From positions 1-64,000 of the forward strand of contig NZ_JAMFLZ010000010.1 of the NCBI RefSeq assembly GCF_023502325.1: a DNA stretch of 64,000 nucleotides. Direction: 5' to 3'. This DNA comes from Wocania_A spongiicola. Lineage in GTDB: Bacteria > Bacteroidota > Bacteroidia > Flavobacteriales > Flavobacteriaceae. The notes under the pieces were generated by a model, which saw only the letters and a list, made by a program, of their open reading frames with translations, was not told the origin of the DNA and made no database searches. Position 1 is the first letter of the stretch. Each line of letters starts with the position of its first letter. Both the position numbers and the translations under genes were made by a program. Below, piece by piece: positions 44,931 to 54,611 of the stretch.

Positions 44931-47699
44931 TTAATCAACTTTCTTATCACTTTTTATTTCTGGTGATTTTTCAAAGTCTCCAGCATTTACTACCGTCCAA
45001 TTGTCAAAAGTTTTAAAGTATTTTTTAATCACTTTATTTACATCATTAACAGTTAAACTAACAACGCGATCTTCAATACCCTTTTGAAACATCATATCTC
45101 TATCAAAATATAAATTGTTATTTATGGTAGATGATAATTCGTTGTCCTTAGCTCTAGATACATTTTGCCCTTGTACCCAACTGGTTACAGCAACTTTAAG
45201 TTCATCTTCAGTAATACCATCAGCAATAAAACGCTCAATTTCTTCACTAAATCCTTTTTGTACTTTTGATGCATTCTCTGGTGCATAAATAGCATAAACC
45301 AAAATAGATGACTTCTTATCTTTTTCATCTCCATCAACACTCACTCTTCCTCCAGCACCATAACTAACTCCATCTTTTTGGCGTAAACGTCCTGCTATTC
45401 TTGAATTTAAGAATCCGCCACCAAAGATAGACCCTGCTATTTGAAGCGCCGCATAATCTTCATCAACCTGACTTCCTTCAAAAGCTAAAACCCCAATACT
45501 AATTGCATTCTTTTTGTCTGGAGTTTTAATTTTTTCGTTCGCAGCGTTGTTTGCTATATATTTATCAGATATAGGCGCATAAGCTTTGTCAGATTTAAAA
45601 TCTGAAAATTCTTTCTCAAAATAATCTTTTAATGATTGCTCGTTTATATTTCCTATAGCAATTAATGTTGCATTATCAGAAATACCATAAAACTCATTAT
45701 AATAATTTTGAATAGCATCAACAGTTACAGCATTAATAGCTTCAATATCTTCTTCTAAGCTTGTTCTATAAAGCGGATGTCCCTTTTTATAGTTCTGATT
45801 AAGTGCCCCTAACCTTTTACTTGCTAAAAATTGTGGTTCTGTTTTATTTTGCTCAATACTTGCTAATTCTTGAGTTTTTAATTTATCTAATTCTGCTTGA
45901 TCGAATTTAGGGCTTTTAAGCATGTCTGTCATTAAAGCCAAAGTTTCCATAAGGTTTTCTTCTGTAGAACTTATATTTACATTTACACGACCATTAGATC
46001 CTCCAAAACGAATTGAAGATTTTAAAGCACTCAATTTATCTTCAATATCTTGTCTAGAGTTATTTAGTGTCCCTTTATTAAGCATTCTTGCAGTATAACT
46101 AGCAACACGCCCTTTATTCATAAAGTCGTTTACATTTCCGTTTCTAAAAGTAAATGACAAGGTTACTGATTTACCTCTATTATTCTTTTTAATAAATCCG
46201 TATTCTATTGGGGTTTTATTTAAAGTACCTGAGTCTAATCTGTTTTGAATATTCTCGTAAGACACATCAAAAGCCTCTCCTGCTCCATAACCTTCCTTAC
46301 CTTTATAACTAGATACTAAAGCATCAAGTCCATCGGTATGCTCAATTTCTACACGAATAGGTGTTTTTGTTGGGTTAAAATTACCAACAGTTCTATTAGT
46401 ATTTATTAAATAACGTTGTGCAGCAGCATTTACTTTTTCGGCTGTCATGCTTTCTATTCTATCTCTAGTTATAAAAGCTAATCTCCAATCGCCAGCTCCT
46501 ATAAATTCACTCATATAAGTTCCTAAAAAAGCAGAATTTCTACTTATTTGATCAATCTGTTTTAACAAATTAGCTTTAGCTCGTTTAACTTCTTCTTCAG
46601 TTACTGGTTTATCTTTTAAACCATCTAATACAGAAAGCAATGTGCTTTCAGCTTCTGTTATAGATTTATCAGATGGCACATCAACATTTATATATAAAAA
46701 TGATGGTTCTTTTGTGAATGGTGAAAACGACCAAAGACTAGATGCCTTTTTACCATCAACCAAAGCTTTATATAGTCTACCAGATGGCTGATCTGTTAAA
46801 ACCTCTTCAGCAATTGCTAAAGCTGCATAATCTTCATGCGACCCAGCAGGTGTGTGATATAGTGCAGATACAATTTGCAAATCACCAACACGACTTAAGT
46901 TAACACGTTTCTCTCCATCTTGAGCTGGCTCAATAGTTGGTATATCTCTTAATGGTGTATTTGGGTTTTTAATCCCTGCAAACTTTTTCTCAATTAAGGC
47001 TAAAGTTTTATCCGTTTCAAATTTACCAGTAACCATTAGTATTGCATTATCTGGACGATAATACTTTTTATAAAAAGCTTGTAAGTTTTCAATTGGCACT
47101 CGCTCTATATCAGAGCGGTTTCCAATAGTAGATTTTCCATAATTGTGCCATAGAAATGCTGCACTTATAACTTTTTGCATCAAAACTCTAGTTGGCGAAT
47201 TTTCGCCGCTTTCAAATTCATTTCTTACCACTGAAAATTCAGATTCTAAATCTTTTTTAGCTATGTATGAGTTCACCATTCTATCAGCTTCTAAATCTAA
47301 AGCCCAATCTAAGTTCTCATCATTTGCATTAAATGTTTCATAATAATTGGTTCTATCATACCATGTAGTTCCGTTTGGTCTAGATCCTCTTTCTGTTAAT
47401 TCCTTAGGAATGTCTGGGTGGTTTGGAGTACCTTTAAAAACCATATGTTCTAACAAATGCGCCATTCCTTTTTCGCCATAACCTTCATGCCTAGAACCAA
47501 CCATATACGTAATGTTTACAGTTATTGTTTGTGCGGAATTATCTGGAAACAATAGTACTTTCATACCATTATCTAACTTATACTCTGTTATACCTTCTAC
47601 ACTTGCTGTTTTTTTAATTTGGGCTTCAATAGATATTGAAAATGATACTAATAAAGCCAAGCATAGAGAAATTTTTAATAAATAATTAATTTTCTTCAT
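44931..47699 (-). CDS. M16-family zinc metallopeptidase (two-domain pitrilysin-like)
   Basis: This 922-residue protein has a signal peptide (about 1-26), so it acts in the periplasm. The inverted zinc motif is HLLEH (81-85), with the second Glu ligand in NEFE of the RNEFESG block. Two M16 units are present; the second (after about residue 490) has lost the zinc motif, as usual. Such proteins degrade peptides. The gene is divergent from parA. Confidence 0.9.
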   Translation of the reverse strand: MKKINYLLKISLCLALLVSFSISIEAQIKKTASVEGITEYKLDNGMKVLLFPDNSAQTITVNITYMVGSRHEGYGEKGMAHLLEHMVFKGTPNHPDIPKELTERGSRPNGTTWYDRTNYYETFNANDENLDWALDLEADRMVNSYIAKKDLESEFSVVRNEFESGENSPTRVLMQKVISAAFLWHNYGKSTIGNRSDIERVPIENLQAFYKKYYRPDNAILMVTGKFETDKTLALIEKKFAGIKNPNTPLRDIPTIEPAQDGEKRVNLSRVGDLQIVSALYHTPAGSHEDYAALAIAEEVLTDQPSGRLYKALVDGKKASSLWSFSPFTKEPSFLYINVDVPSDKSITEAESTLLSVLDGLKDKPVTEEEVKRAKANLLKQIDQISRNSAFLGTYMSEFIGAGDWRLAFITRDRIESMTAEKVNAAAQRYLINTNRTVGNFNPTKTPIRVEIEHTDGLDALVSSYKGKEGYGAGEAFDVSYENIQNRLDSGTLNKTPIEYGFIKKNNRGKSVTLSFTFRNGNVNDFMNKGRVASYTARMLNKGTLNNSRQDIEDKLSALKSSIRFGGSNGRVNVNISSTEENLMETLALMTDMLKSPKFDQAELDKLKTQELASIEQNKTEPQFLASKRLGALNQNYKKGHPLYRTSLEEDIEAINAVTVDAIQNYYNEFYGISDNATLIAIGNINEQSLKDYFEKEFSDFKSDKAYAPISDKYIANNAANEKIKTPDKKNAISIGVLAFEGSQVDEDYAALQIAGSIFGGGFLNSRIAGRLRQKDGVSYGAGGRVSVDGDEKDKKSSILVYAIYAPENASKVQKGFSEEIERFIADGITEDELKVAVTSWVQGQNVSRAKDNELSSTINNNLYFDRDMMFQKGIEDRVVSLTVNDVNKVIKKYFKTFDNWTVVNAGDFEKSPEIKSDKKVD

Positions 47700-47877
47700 G
47701 ATGAAATATTTGATGTTTTTTGTAAATATAAGATAACTTTATTGTTTTTTTTGTTAAAAATTTAACAAAAAAATAGAGATTTCTCACAACACAATACCTC
47801 TAATCGAATGTTAACAACTTCAGTTTCCTATACTCATAAATAATTGTATTTTTACGTTTAATAAAACCAAATCATTA

Positions 47878-48642
47878 ATGGGTAAAATCATTGCAATTGC
47901 TAACCAAAAAGGAGGTGTTGGCAAAACAACAACTTCAATAAACTTAGCAGCTTCATTAGGCGTTCTAGAAAAAAAAGTTTTACTTATAGATGCTGACCCT
48001 CAAGCAAATGCAACTTCTGGAATTGGTATAGATGTTGAAACTGTAGAAATTGGCACTTACCAACTTTTAGAGCATTCTAACTCTGCTAAAGAAGCCATAA
48101 TAAAAACAGAAACACCAAATTTAGATATTATTCCAGCTCATATTGATCTAGTAGCTATTGAAATAGAACTTGTTGATAAAGATGCTCGTGAATATATGCT
48201 TAAAAAAGCGCTAGATGATATTAAAAATGATTACGATTATATTTTAATTGATTGTGCTCCTTCTTTAGGTTTATTAACATTGAATGCGTTAACAGCTGCT
48301 GATGCAGTAATAATTCCTATTCAGTGTGAATATTTTGCCTTAGAAGGCTTAGGAAAACTCTTAAACACTATAAAAAGTGTACAAAAAATACATAATCCAG
48401 AATTAGATATTGAAGGCTTATTGCTTACCATGTACGATTCTCGTTTACGATTATCAAACCAAGTTGTAGAAGAAGTGCAAAAGCACTTTAATAATATGGT
48501 TTTTCAAACTATAATTCAACGTAATGTACGCTTAAGCGAAGCCCCTAGCTATGGTGAAAGTATAATTAATTACGACGCAGGTAGTAAAGGTGCAAGTAAT
48601 TACTTAAGTTTGGCAAAAGAAATTATCAATAAAAACTCCTAA
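47878..48642 (+). CDS. parA: Chromosome partitioning ATPase ParA
   Basis: This 254-residue ATPase has the deviant Walker A motif KGGVGKTT (about 10-17), LLIDADPQANAT, ILIDCAPSLGLLTLNAL and a carboxy-terminal RLSEAPSYGESI. It works with ParB to segregate the chromosome origin. parB follows after 3 bp. I saw no parS-like palindrome in the surrounding 2 kb. Confidence 0.97.
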   Translation: MGKIIAIANQKGGVGKTTTSINLAASLGVLEKKVLLIDADPQANATSGIGIDVETVEIGTYQLLEHSNSAKEAIIKTETPNLDIIPAHIDLVAIEIELVDKDAREYMLKKALDDIKNDYDYILIDCAPSLGLLTLNALTAADAVIIPIQCEYFALEGLGKLLNTIKSVQKIHNPELDIEGLLLTMYDSRLRLSNQVVEEVQKHFNNMVFQTIIQRNVRLSEAPSYGESIINYDAGSKGASNYLSLAKEIINKNS

Positions 48643-48645
48643 ATT

Positions 48646-49554
48646 ATGGCTAAGGCAACAAAAAAACAGGCTTTAGGTAGAGGTTTATCAGCGCTTTTAA
48701 AAGACCCTAGTAACGATATTCAATCTGTACAAGATAAAAATGCCGATAAAGTTATAGGTAATATTGTTGAGTTAGATTTAGATTTTATTGAGGTCAATCC
48801 TTTTCAACCACGAACAAAATTTAGTGAAGAATCTCTTCGCGAGTTAGCCTCATCTATAAAGGAATTAGGTATTATTCAACCTATAACAGTTAGAAAATTA
48901 GGATTAAATAAATATCAATTAGTTTCTGGTGAGCGTCGTTTTAGAGCTTCTAAATTAATAGGTTTAGAAACTATTCCTGCCTATGTAAGAATTGCAAACG
49001 ATCAGGAATCCTTAGAAATGGCGTTAGTTGAGAATATTCAACGTCAAGATTTGGATCCTATTGAAATTGCTTTGTCGTATCAACGCTTAATTGACGAAAT
49101 TAATTTAACACAAGAGCAAATGAGTGAGCGTGTTGGAAAAAAGCGCTCTACCATTGCTAACTATTTACGTTTATTAAAACTCGATCCTATCATTCAAACT
49201 GGAATGAGGGATGGTTTTATTTCTATGGGACATGGCCGTGCATTAATTACTATTGAAGATCAATCAATTCAACTAGATATTTACGAAAAAATACTTTCTG
49301 ATAAATTATCAGTTAGAGAAACTGAAGGTTTAGTGCGTAACTTTAATGCTAACGAAACCTTAGCCCCTGAAAAAAAAGACGAAGAAGAAGATGTTCCAAA
49401 ATTCATAAAAAAAGGTATAACTGCTTTTTCAGAATACTTTGGACATAAAATTGACGTTAAAGTCTCTAAAAACGGAAAAGGAAAAATAACAATTCCTTTT
49501 CATTCAGAAGAAGATTTTAATCGTATAAAAAAATTAGTTCAAGGTGCTAAATAA
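48646..49554 (+). CDS. parB: Chromosome partitioning protein ParB
   Basis: This 302-residue CTPase/DNA-binding protein has the ParB/Srx fold with SGERRFRASKLIGLETIPAYVR, ENIQRQDLDPIEIALSYQRL, and the helix-turn-helix EQMSERVGKKRSTIANYLRLLKL. It binds parS and spreads from there. The next gene starts inside its 3' end, so they are coupled. Confidence 0.97.
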   Translation: MAKATKKQALGRGLSALLKDPSNDIQSVQDKNADKVIGNIVELDLDFIEVNPFQPRTKFSEESLRELASSIKELGIIQPITVRKLGLNKYQLVSGERRFRASKLIGLETIPAYVRIANDQESLEMALVENIQRQDLDPIEIALSYQRLIDEINLTQEQMSERVGKKRSTIANYLRLLKLDPIIQTGMRDGFISMGHGRALITIEDQSIQLDIYEKILSDKLSVRETEGLVRNFNANETLAPEKKDEEEDVPKFIKKGITAFSEYFGHKIDVKVSKNGKGKITIPFHSEEDFNRIKKLVQGAK

Positions 49555-50164
49555 GCTTCCAATAACAGGAATATTTTTATTTTTAAGTTGCTTTTCATTA
49601 TTAGCTCAAGATAAAGATAAGAACAAAGAACTAGGAGAGCTTCCAAAAGAAGTTGTTATAGATTCTATTATTAAAATTAAAGAGCCTATTAATCCATTAT
49701 CTCCTGCAAAAGCAGCATTTTATTCTGCTGTTTTACCTGGTTTAGGGCAGGCTTACAATAAAAAATATTGGAAAATTCCCATAGTTTATGTTGCTTTAGG
49801 AGCAGGAACCTATTTTTATATCACTAACAATAATGAATATAAAAGGTACCGTGATGCCTATAAAAGTAGATTAGCTGGTTTTACAAATGATGAATTTTAT
49901 TTAGATTCTGAGGGCAATCAACTTGAAACACCAAGAGTGACCGACGATGGCTTGCGTCGTGCACAAAAATTATTCAGAAGAAACAAAGAAGTATCTCTTT
50001 TAGTAACCGTTGGTTTATACGCTTTAAATATTATTGATGCCAACGTAGATGCACATTTAATGCAATATAATGTTGATGAAAACTTAACATTGGCTCCACA
50101 TTATAAAATAAATGAAATAGATGCTACAGGCAATCTTGGGCTAACTTTAAATTTTAAATTTTAA
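49544..50164 (+). CDS. DUF5683 family membrane protein
   Basis: This 206-residue protein begins with GTG (GTG CTA AAT AAG) overlapping parB by 11 bp and has a signal peptide ending at LLAQ. The conserved part is PAKAAFYSAVLPGLGQAYNKKYWKIPIVYVALG with two membrane stretches. I know it as a common companion of parAB in flavobacteria; its function is unknown. Confidence 0.85.
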   Translation: MLNKLPITGIFLFLSCFSLLAQDKDKNKELGELPKEVVIDSIIKIKEPINPLSPAKAAFYSAVLPGLGQAYNKKYWKIPIVYVALGAGTYFYITNNNEYKRYRDAYKSRLAGFTNDEFYLDSEGNQLETPRVTDDGLRRAQKLFRRNKEVSLLVTVGLYALNIIDANVDAHLMQYNVDENLTLAPHYKINEIDATGNLGLTLNFKF

Positions 50165-50200
50165 CCCATAGTAAATATTAAGCAAATAATATAAATACAT

Positions 50201-50905
50201 ATGAATATCGCTTTACTTGGATACGGAAAAATGGGAAAAACCATAGAACAAATTGCCATAAAACGTGGACACAATATTGTTTTAGCAGTTGACAAAGATG
50301 ATAAAGATTACGATATTACTAAAGCAGATGTTGCAATAGACTTTAGTATTCCAGATGTTGCTTTCAATAACATTTCTAATTGTTTAAACAACAACGTCCC
50401 AGTTATTTCTGGAACAACTGGTTGGTTAGATAAATACAATGATGCCGTAAACCTATGCAAAGAAAAAAGTGGAGCTTTTATTTACGCTTCAAACTACAGT
50501 TTAGGTGTTAATATTTTCTTTGAGCTTAATAAAACACTTGCAAAAATGATGAGTGCTTTGAAGCAGTATAATGTTACAATGGAGGAGATTCACCACACTC
50601 AAAAGCTTGATGCTCCTAGTGGAACAGCTATTTCTTTAGCAGATGGTATAATTTCTGAACACGATGGGTTTGATAATTGGAAACTAGACGAAAGTGGAGT
50701 GAACACTATTCCTATTACCGCAAAGCGGATTGAAAATGTTCCTGGAACGCATACTGTAAATTACGAAAGCGAAGTAGATACTATTTCTATAGAACACGTG
50801 GCACATAACCGACAAGGCTTTGCTTTAGGCGCTGTAATTGCTGCAGAATGGATTGTGAATAAAACTGGTATTTTTACAATGAATGATGTGTTAAATATTG
50901 GTTAA
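50201..50905 (+). CDS. dapB: 4-hydroxy-tetrahydrodipicolinate reductase
   Basis: This 234-residue enzyme works in lysine and diaminopimelate synthesis, reducing the dihydrodipicolinate precursor with NAD(P)H. It has the Rossmann motif LLGYGKMG, the loop SGTTGW and the active-site block EEIHHTQKLDAPSGTA. The protein is a little shorter than the E. coli form, as is usual in Bacteroidota. It lies 36 bp after the DUF5683 gene. Confidence 0.95.
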   Translation: MNIALLGYGKMGKTIEQIAIKRGHNIVLAVDKDDKDYDITKADVAIDFSIPDVAFNNISNCLNNNVPVISGTTGWLDKYNDAVNLCKEKSGAFIYASNYSLGVNIFFELNKTLAKMMSALKQYNVTMEEIHHTQKLDAPSGTAISLADGIISEHDGFDNWKLDESGVNTIPITAKRIENVPGTHTVNYESEVDTISIEHVAHNRQGFALGAVIAAEWIVNKTGIFTMNDVLNIG

Positions 50906-50969
50906 TGCCTAATAAATATGTAACAGCATTTAATGCTTAACTACTAACTAAACAACAAAAATTACGATT

Positions 50970-52553
50970 ATGACTTTAATGCAATGGTTTATATTTATTC
51001 TAATTATTCAAGTAATACATGGTTTAGGTACTTGGAAATTATACATTAAAGCTGGCAGACAAGCTTGGGAAGCCTTTATTCCTGTATACAATGGTGTTGT
51101 TTTAATGAAAATCATTAATCGCCCTTGGTGGTGGATCATTTTGCTATTCTTACCCATTGTAAACCTTATTATGTTAATAGTGGTTTGGGTAGAAACAGCA
51201 AGAAGTTTTGGTAAAAACACCAAGTTAGATACTTTTTTAGCAGTTGCAACCCTTGGGTTTTATAACTTTTATTTAAATTATATTGCCGATGTTGAGTATG
51301 TAAAAGATAGAAATATTCAGCCAAAATCTAGTTCTGGCGAATGGACAAGCTCTATTCTTTTTGCTATTGTTGCAGCAACCATTGTACATACTTACTTTAT
51401 TCAACCCTTTACTATTCCATCATCATCACTAGAAAAATCCTTATTAGTTGGTGACTTTCTTTTTGTTAGTAAATTTCATTATGGCGCTAGAATACCAATG
51501 ACTACAGTTGGAGCTCCTATGGTACACGACACTATTCCTATTTTAAATAAAAAATCATATTTGTTTAACGATCGTTTTGAAGAAAGAAAAACATCGTGGA
51601 TAAATAAATTGCAATTGCCATACATGCGATTGCCTGGTTTTGAAAAAATTGATAGAAACGATATTGTAGTTTTCAATCAACCTGCAGATACGCTAAGAGA
51701 CATGGATGTTTTTACTCCTGATAGAAACTACTACAAACCTATTGATAAGAAAACAAACCTTGTAAAGCGTTGTGTTGCTATCGCTGGAGACACTTTAGAA
51801 GTCAGAGATGGGTATGTTTACATTAACGGAAAACAAAATGTATTACCAGATAGAGCACATTTACAATTCAGTTATTATGTGCAGCCAAAAACAAATCAAT
51901 TTAATGCCAAATACCTTAAAGAACGATACGATATTACTGATGGATTTAGAATTATCAATAATCAAAATACGTATGGCTTTTCTGCAATTTCTGATGAAGC
52001 CTTAGCAAAATTCAAGAACCACCCAAATGTTGCTAGTATCATCCCTATTAAAGACGAAAAAGGACGTAGAGATCCAAATATTTTTCCACATCATCCCGAT
52101 TATAAATGGAATATTGATTTCTTTGGGCCTCTTTATATTCCTGAAGAGGGCAAAACTATAGATATTAACTTAGAGGTTTTACCGCTTTACAAACGTGTTA
52201 TTACAGAATATGAAGGCAACACATTACAAGTAAAAGGTAATCAAATCCTAATTAATGGACAGGTTACAAACACTTATACCTTCAAACAAAACTATTATTG
52301 GATGATGGGAGATAATCGTCATAATTCAGTAGATGCAAGACGTTGGGGATTTGTTCCTTTTGATCACGTATTAGGTAAACCTGTATTTATTTGGATGAGT
52401 TGGGATGGATTTCCTAATGCTAGGTGGGAACGATTCTTCACAACTGTTAGTGGTAGTGGAAAAGCTACATCTTATTTTATTCCATTCTTAGTTATATTAT
52501 TTGGTTGGATTGGGTTTAATAAATGGAGAGCAAGACGAAAAGATAAAAGTTAA
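50970..52553 (+). CDS. lepB: Signal peptidase I with amino-terminal DUF5684-like domain
   Basis: This 527-residue inner-membrane protease removes signal peptides. An additional membrane domain with several hydrophobic stretches and FIPVYNGVVLMKIINRPWWW (about 1-115) precedes the catalytic part. The nucleophile is Ser153 in IPSSSLEKSL and the general base is the Lys in VKRCVAIAGDTLEV; MMGDNRHNSVDARRWGFVP is the final box. The middle (about 290-440) is enlarged compared with other bacteria. It ends inside a longer frame for the next gene. Confidence 0.92.
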   Translation: MTLMQWFIFILIIQVIHGLGTWKLYIKAGRQAWEAFIPVYNGVVLMKIINRPWWWIILLFLPIVNLIMLIVVWVETARSFGKNTKLDTFLAVATLGFYNFYLNYIADVEYVKDRNIQPKSSSGEWTSSILFAIVAATIVHTYFIQPFTIPSSSLEKSLLVGDFLFVSKFHYGARIPMTTVGAPMVHDTIPILNKKSYLFNDRFEERKTSWINKLQLPYMRLPGFEKIDRNDIVVFNQPADTLRDMDVFTPDRNYYKPIDKKTNLVKRCVAIAGDTLEVRDGYVYINGKQNVLPDRAHLQFSYYVQPKTNQFNAKYLKERYDITDGFRIINNQNTYGFSAISDEALAKFKNHPNVASIIPIKDEKGRRDPNIFPHHPDYKWNIDFFGPLYIPEEGKTIDINLEVLPLYKRVITEYEGNTLQVKGNQILINGQVTNTYTFKQNYYWMMGDNRHNSVDARRWGFVPFDHVLGKPVFIWMSWDGFPNARWERFFTTVSGSGKATSYFIPFLVILFGWIGFNKWRARRKDKS

Positions 52554-52593
52554 TATAATTTGTGATTCCTACAAAGGCAAGAATGGTATACTA

Positions 52594-53217
52594 ATGAATG
52601 TTATACTTCATCCAACATATTTCCCAAACATTGCGCATTTTGTTGCCATAGCAAATGCAAAACATGTAGCGTTTGAAGTTGATGATAATTTCTTAAAACA
52701 AACCTATAGAAATCGTACTTATATTTACGGAGCTAATGGAAAATTGGCTTTAAACATTCCTGTTATTCATTCTCAAAAAAATCGTCAAAAATATAGGGAT
52801 GTAAAAATTTTTAATGAAGAGAATTGGCAAAATCTCCATTGGAAATCGTTACTTTCTGCATATCGCACTTCTCCTTTTTTTGAGTATTATGAAGATGAGT
52901 TGCAACCATTATTTGAAGTAAAAGCAGATTATATTTTAGATTTTAATTTGAAATGCTTTGATGTTATTTGTGATTGCTTACAATTAGAATTAGAGGCATC
53001 GAAAACAGAAATTTTTCAAAAATCAATTGAAAACAAAACAGACTATAGATACTTGGTAAATGCAAAAAAAGAAGCTTCTCATAAATTTGAACCTTACACG
53101 CAAGTATTTAGTAACAAACACGGTCATATTCCTAATTTAAGCATTTTAGATTTGCTATTTAATGAAGGGCCAAATGCTTTAAATTATTTAGAATCTCAAA
53201 CCTTAATACGGCTATAA
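52594..53217 (+). CDS. WbqC family protein
   Basis: The frame extends back to 52501, into lepB, but the ATG at 52594 (MNVILHPTYFPNI) is the better start, as the WbqC fold begins there. The 207-residue protein shows HPTYFPNIAHFVAIANA, QTYRNRTYIYGANGKLALNIPV and HWKSLLSAYRTSPFFEYYEDEL. WbqC proteins are found near surface-polysaccharide genes, but their reaction is not clear. The stop codon overlaps the next ATG by one base. Confidence 0.85.
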   Translation: MNVILHPTYFPNIAHFVAIANAKHVAFEVDDNFLKQTYRNRTYIYGANGKLALNIPVIHSQKNRQKYRDVKIFNEENWQNLHWKSLLSAYRTSPFFEYYEDELQPLFEVKADYILDFNLKCFDVICDCLQLELEASKTEIFQKSIENKTDYRYLVNAKKEASHKFEPYTQVFSNKHGHIPNLSILDLLFNEGPNALNYLESQTLIRL

Positions 53218-53525
53218 TGTTACAAACATTTGCGCATTATGGTTGTCATTTTTTAATACCGCTTTTAGTTGCATTAGTATGGTACAAAAGCCAATGGAAA
53301 TTCGCTTTTTTAATTATGATTTCTGGTATGCTAATAGATTTAGACCATTTACTAGCAAACCCTATTTTTGACCCTAACAGATGTAGTATTAACTTTCATC
53401 CACTCCACTCCTATTTTGCTATAACTTTTTATTTATTTCTTTTAGTTCCAAAAAAATCTAGATTACTAGCTTTAGGGCTGGTAATCCATATTATTTCTGA
53501 TATTGTTGATTGCTCGTTTATGTAA
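53217..53525 (+). CDS. DUF6122 family small membrane protein
   Basis: This 102-residue protein has three hydrophobic segments and the conserved features HYGCHFLIPLLVAL, IDLDHLLANPIFDPNRCSINFHPLHS and HIISDIVDC. Acidic and His residues in the middle suggest a metal or phosphate site. The function is unknown. It is translationally coupled to the WbqC-type gene. Confidence 0.8.
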   Translation: MLQTFAHYGCHFLIPLLVALVWYKSQWKFAFLIMISGMLIDLDHLLANPIFDPNRCSINFHPLHSYFAITFYLFLLVPKKSRLLALGLVIHIISDIVDCSFM

Positions 53526-53555
53526 GATTTCTGTATAGATAGGACTGAGAAAACA

Positions 53556-54584
53556 TTAATCTTTTTGCAAACTTAAAGTAGTCATTATCGGGTAATGATC
53601 AGAGTAGTGCTCGTTATAAGCTTTAAACCCATTCACCGCAAAAGCTTTATCAGTTAAAATAAAATCAATTCTTACAGGAAAAAATTTAAACTCGTAAGTT
53701 CTACCAAAACCATTTCCAGCTTCTTTAAACGCATCATTTAAATTGCCTTTAATTTTTCTATACACATAGGAAAAAGCAGTATTATTAAAATCTCCACAAA
53801 TTATCATTTTATAATTGCATTGTTTTTTATGCATTAAAAATAATTCAGTTTGAAATTGTTGCATTTTAAATGTTGCACCTACTCTGTTAAAAAGGCGCTC
53901 AGAATCTTCTTTTTTAAGGCTTTCAACATTAGCATCAATACGCATAGACTCTAAATGAATATTATAAATTCTTATGGTGTCTTCACCTTTAACAATATCA
54001 GAAAATATAGCATTATTTCCTGTATCAGGAAACTCAATGGAACCTGAGTTTATAATAGGGTGTTGCGAAAAAATGGCTTGCCCATATTTAGTTTTCTTAC
54101 CAGAAAGCTTTTCAAACTTGTATTTAAAAAAAGATAAATCCACATTTTCATGTGGGTGATATTCTTGTATGCTTAAAATTTCTGGTGATTCGGTTTTAAT
54201 AAAATCGACAATATTATTTTCAATGCTATCTCCAGATATCCAATTATAAAGATTAAATAATCTCACGTTATAATTCATAACCCTAAAATTATTTGGATCT
54301 TCTATATGCTTTGAAGATGAAAATTTATATAACGACCCAAAAAAAACATAACCAATAAAAAGTACTACTAATGATAATATAAATTGCTTTTTAAGTTTAA
54401 TGAGCCAGTATAAAAAAAACAAGGCATTACATAAAATTAGAAACGCAACACCTAAACTAAGTACGGATAAAACCGAAAACGTTTTAGGAGGTGTAAACGG
54501 CAAAAGAAAAGACAACAAAAGAAGGATAGCAAAAACCGCATTTATAAAGTAAATAATTTTATTTATAAAACTTAGTTTTTTCAT
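53556..54584 (-). CDS. Endonuclease/exonuclease/phosphatase family membrane protein
   Basis: This 342-residue protein begins with about three membrane segments (residues 8-90), then an EEP domain: RVMNYNVRLFN, SIQEYHPHEN (Glu), YNIHLES, ICGDFNNTAFSYVY and SDHYPIMTTL. Asp, Asn and His of the last two blocks form the catalytic site. It probably cleaves a phosphodiester or phospholipid-type substrate on the outside of the membrane. Substrate unknown. It precedes two rhomboid genes that face the other way in order. Confidence 0.85.
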   Translation of the reverse strand: MKKLSFINKIIYFINAVFAILLLLSFLLPFTPPKTFSVLSVLSLGVAFLILCNALFFLYWLIKLKKQFILSLVVLFIGYVFFGSLYKFSSSKHIEDPNNFRVMNYNVRLFNLYNWISGDSIENNIVDFIKTESPEILSIQEYHPHENVDLSFFKYKFEKLSGKKTKYGQAIFSQHPIINSGSIEFPDTGNNAIFSDIVKGEDTIRIYNIHLESMRIDANVESLKKEDSERLFNRVGATFKMQQFQTELFLMHKKQCNYKMIICGDFNNTAFSYVYRKIKGNLNDAFKEAGNGFGRTYEFKFFPVRIDFILTDKAFAVNGFKAYNEHYSDHYPIMTTLSLQKD

Positions 54585-54611
54585 AATACATTAGAAGTCT
54601 ATTGACTTTTC

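Noticed and set aside
47700..50200. parS site near parAB
   Set aside because: No TGTTTCACGTGAAACA-like palindrome was found around these genes.
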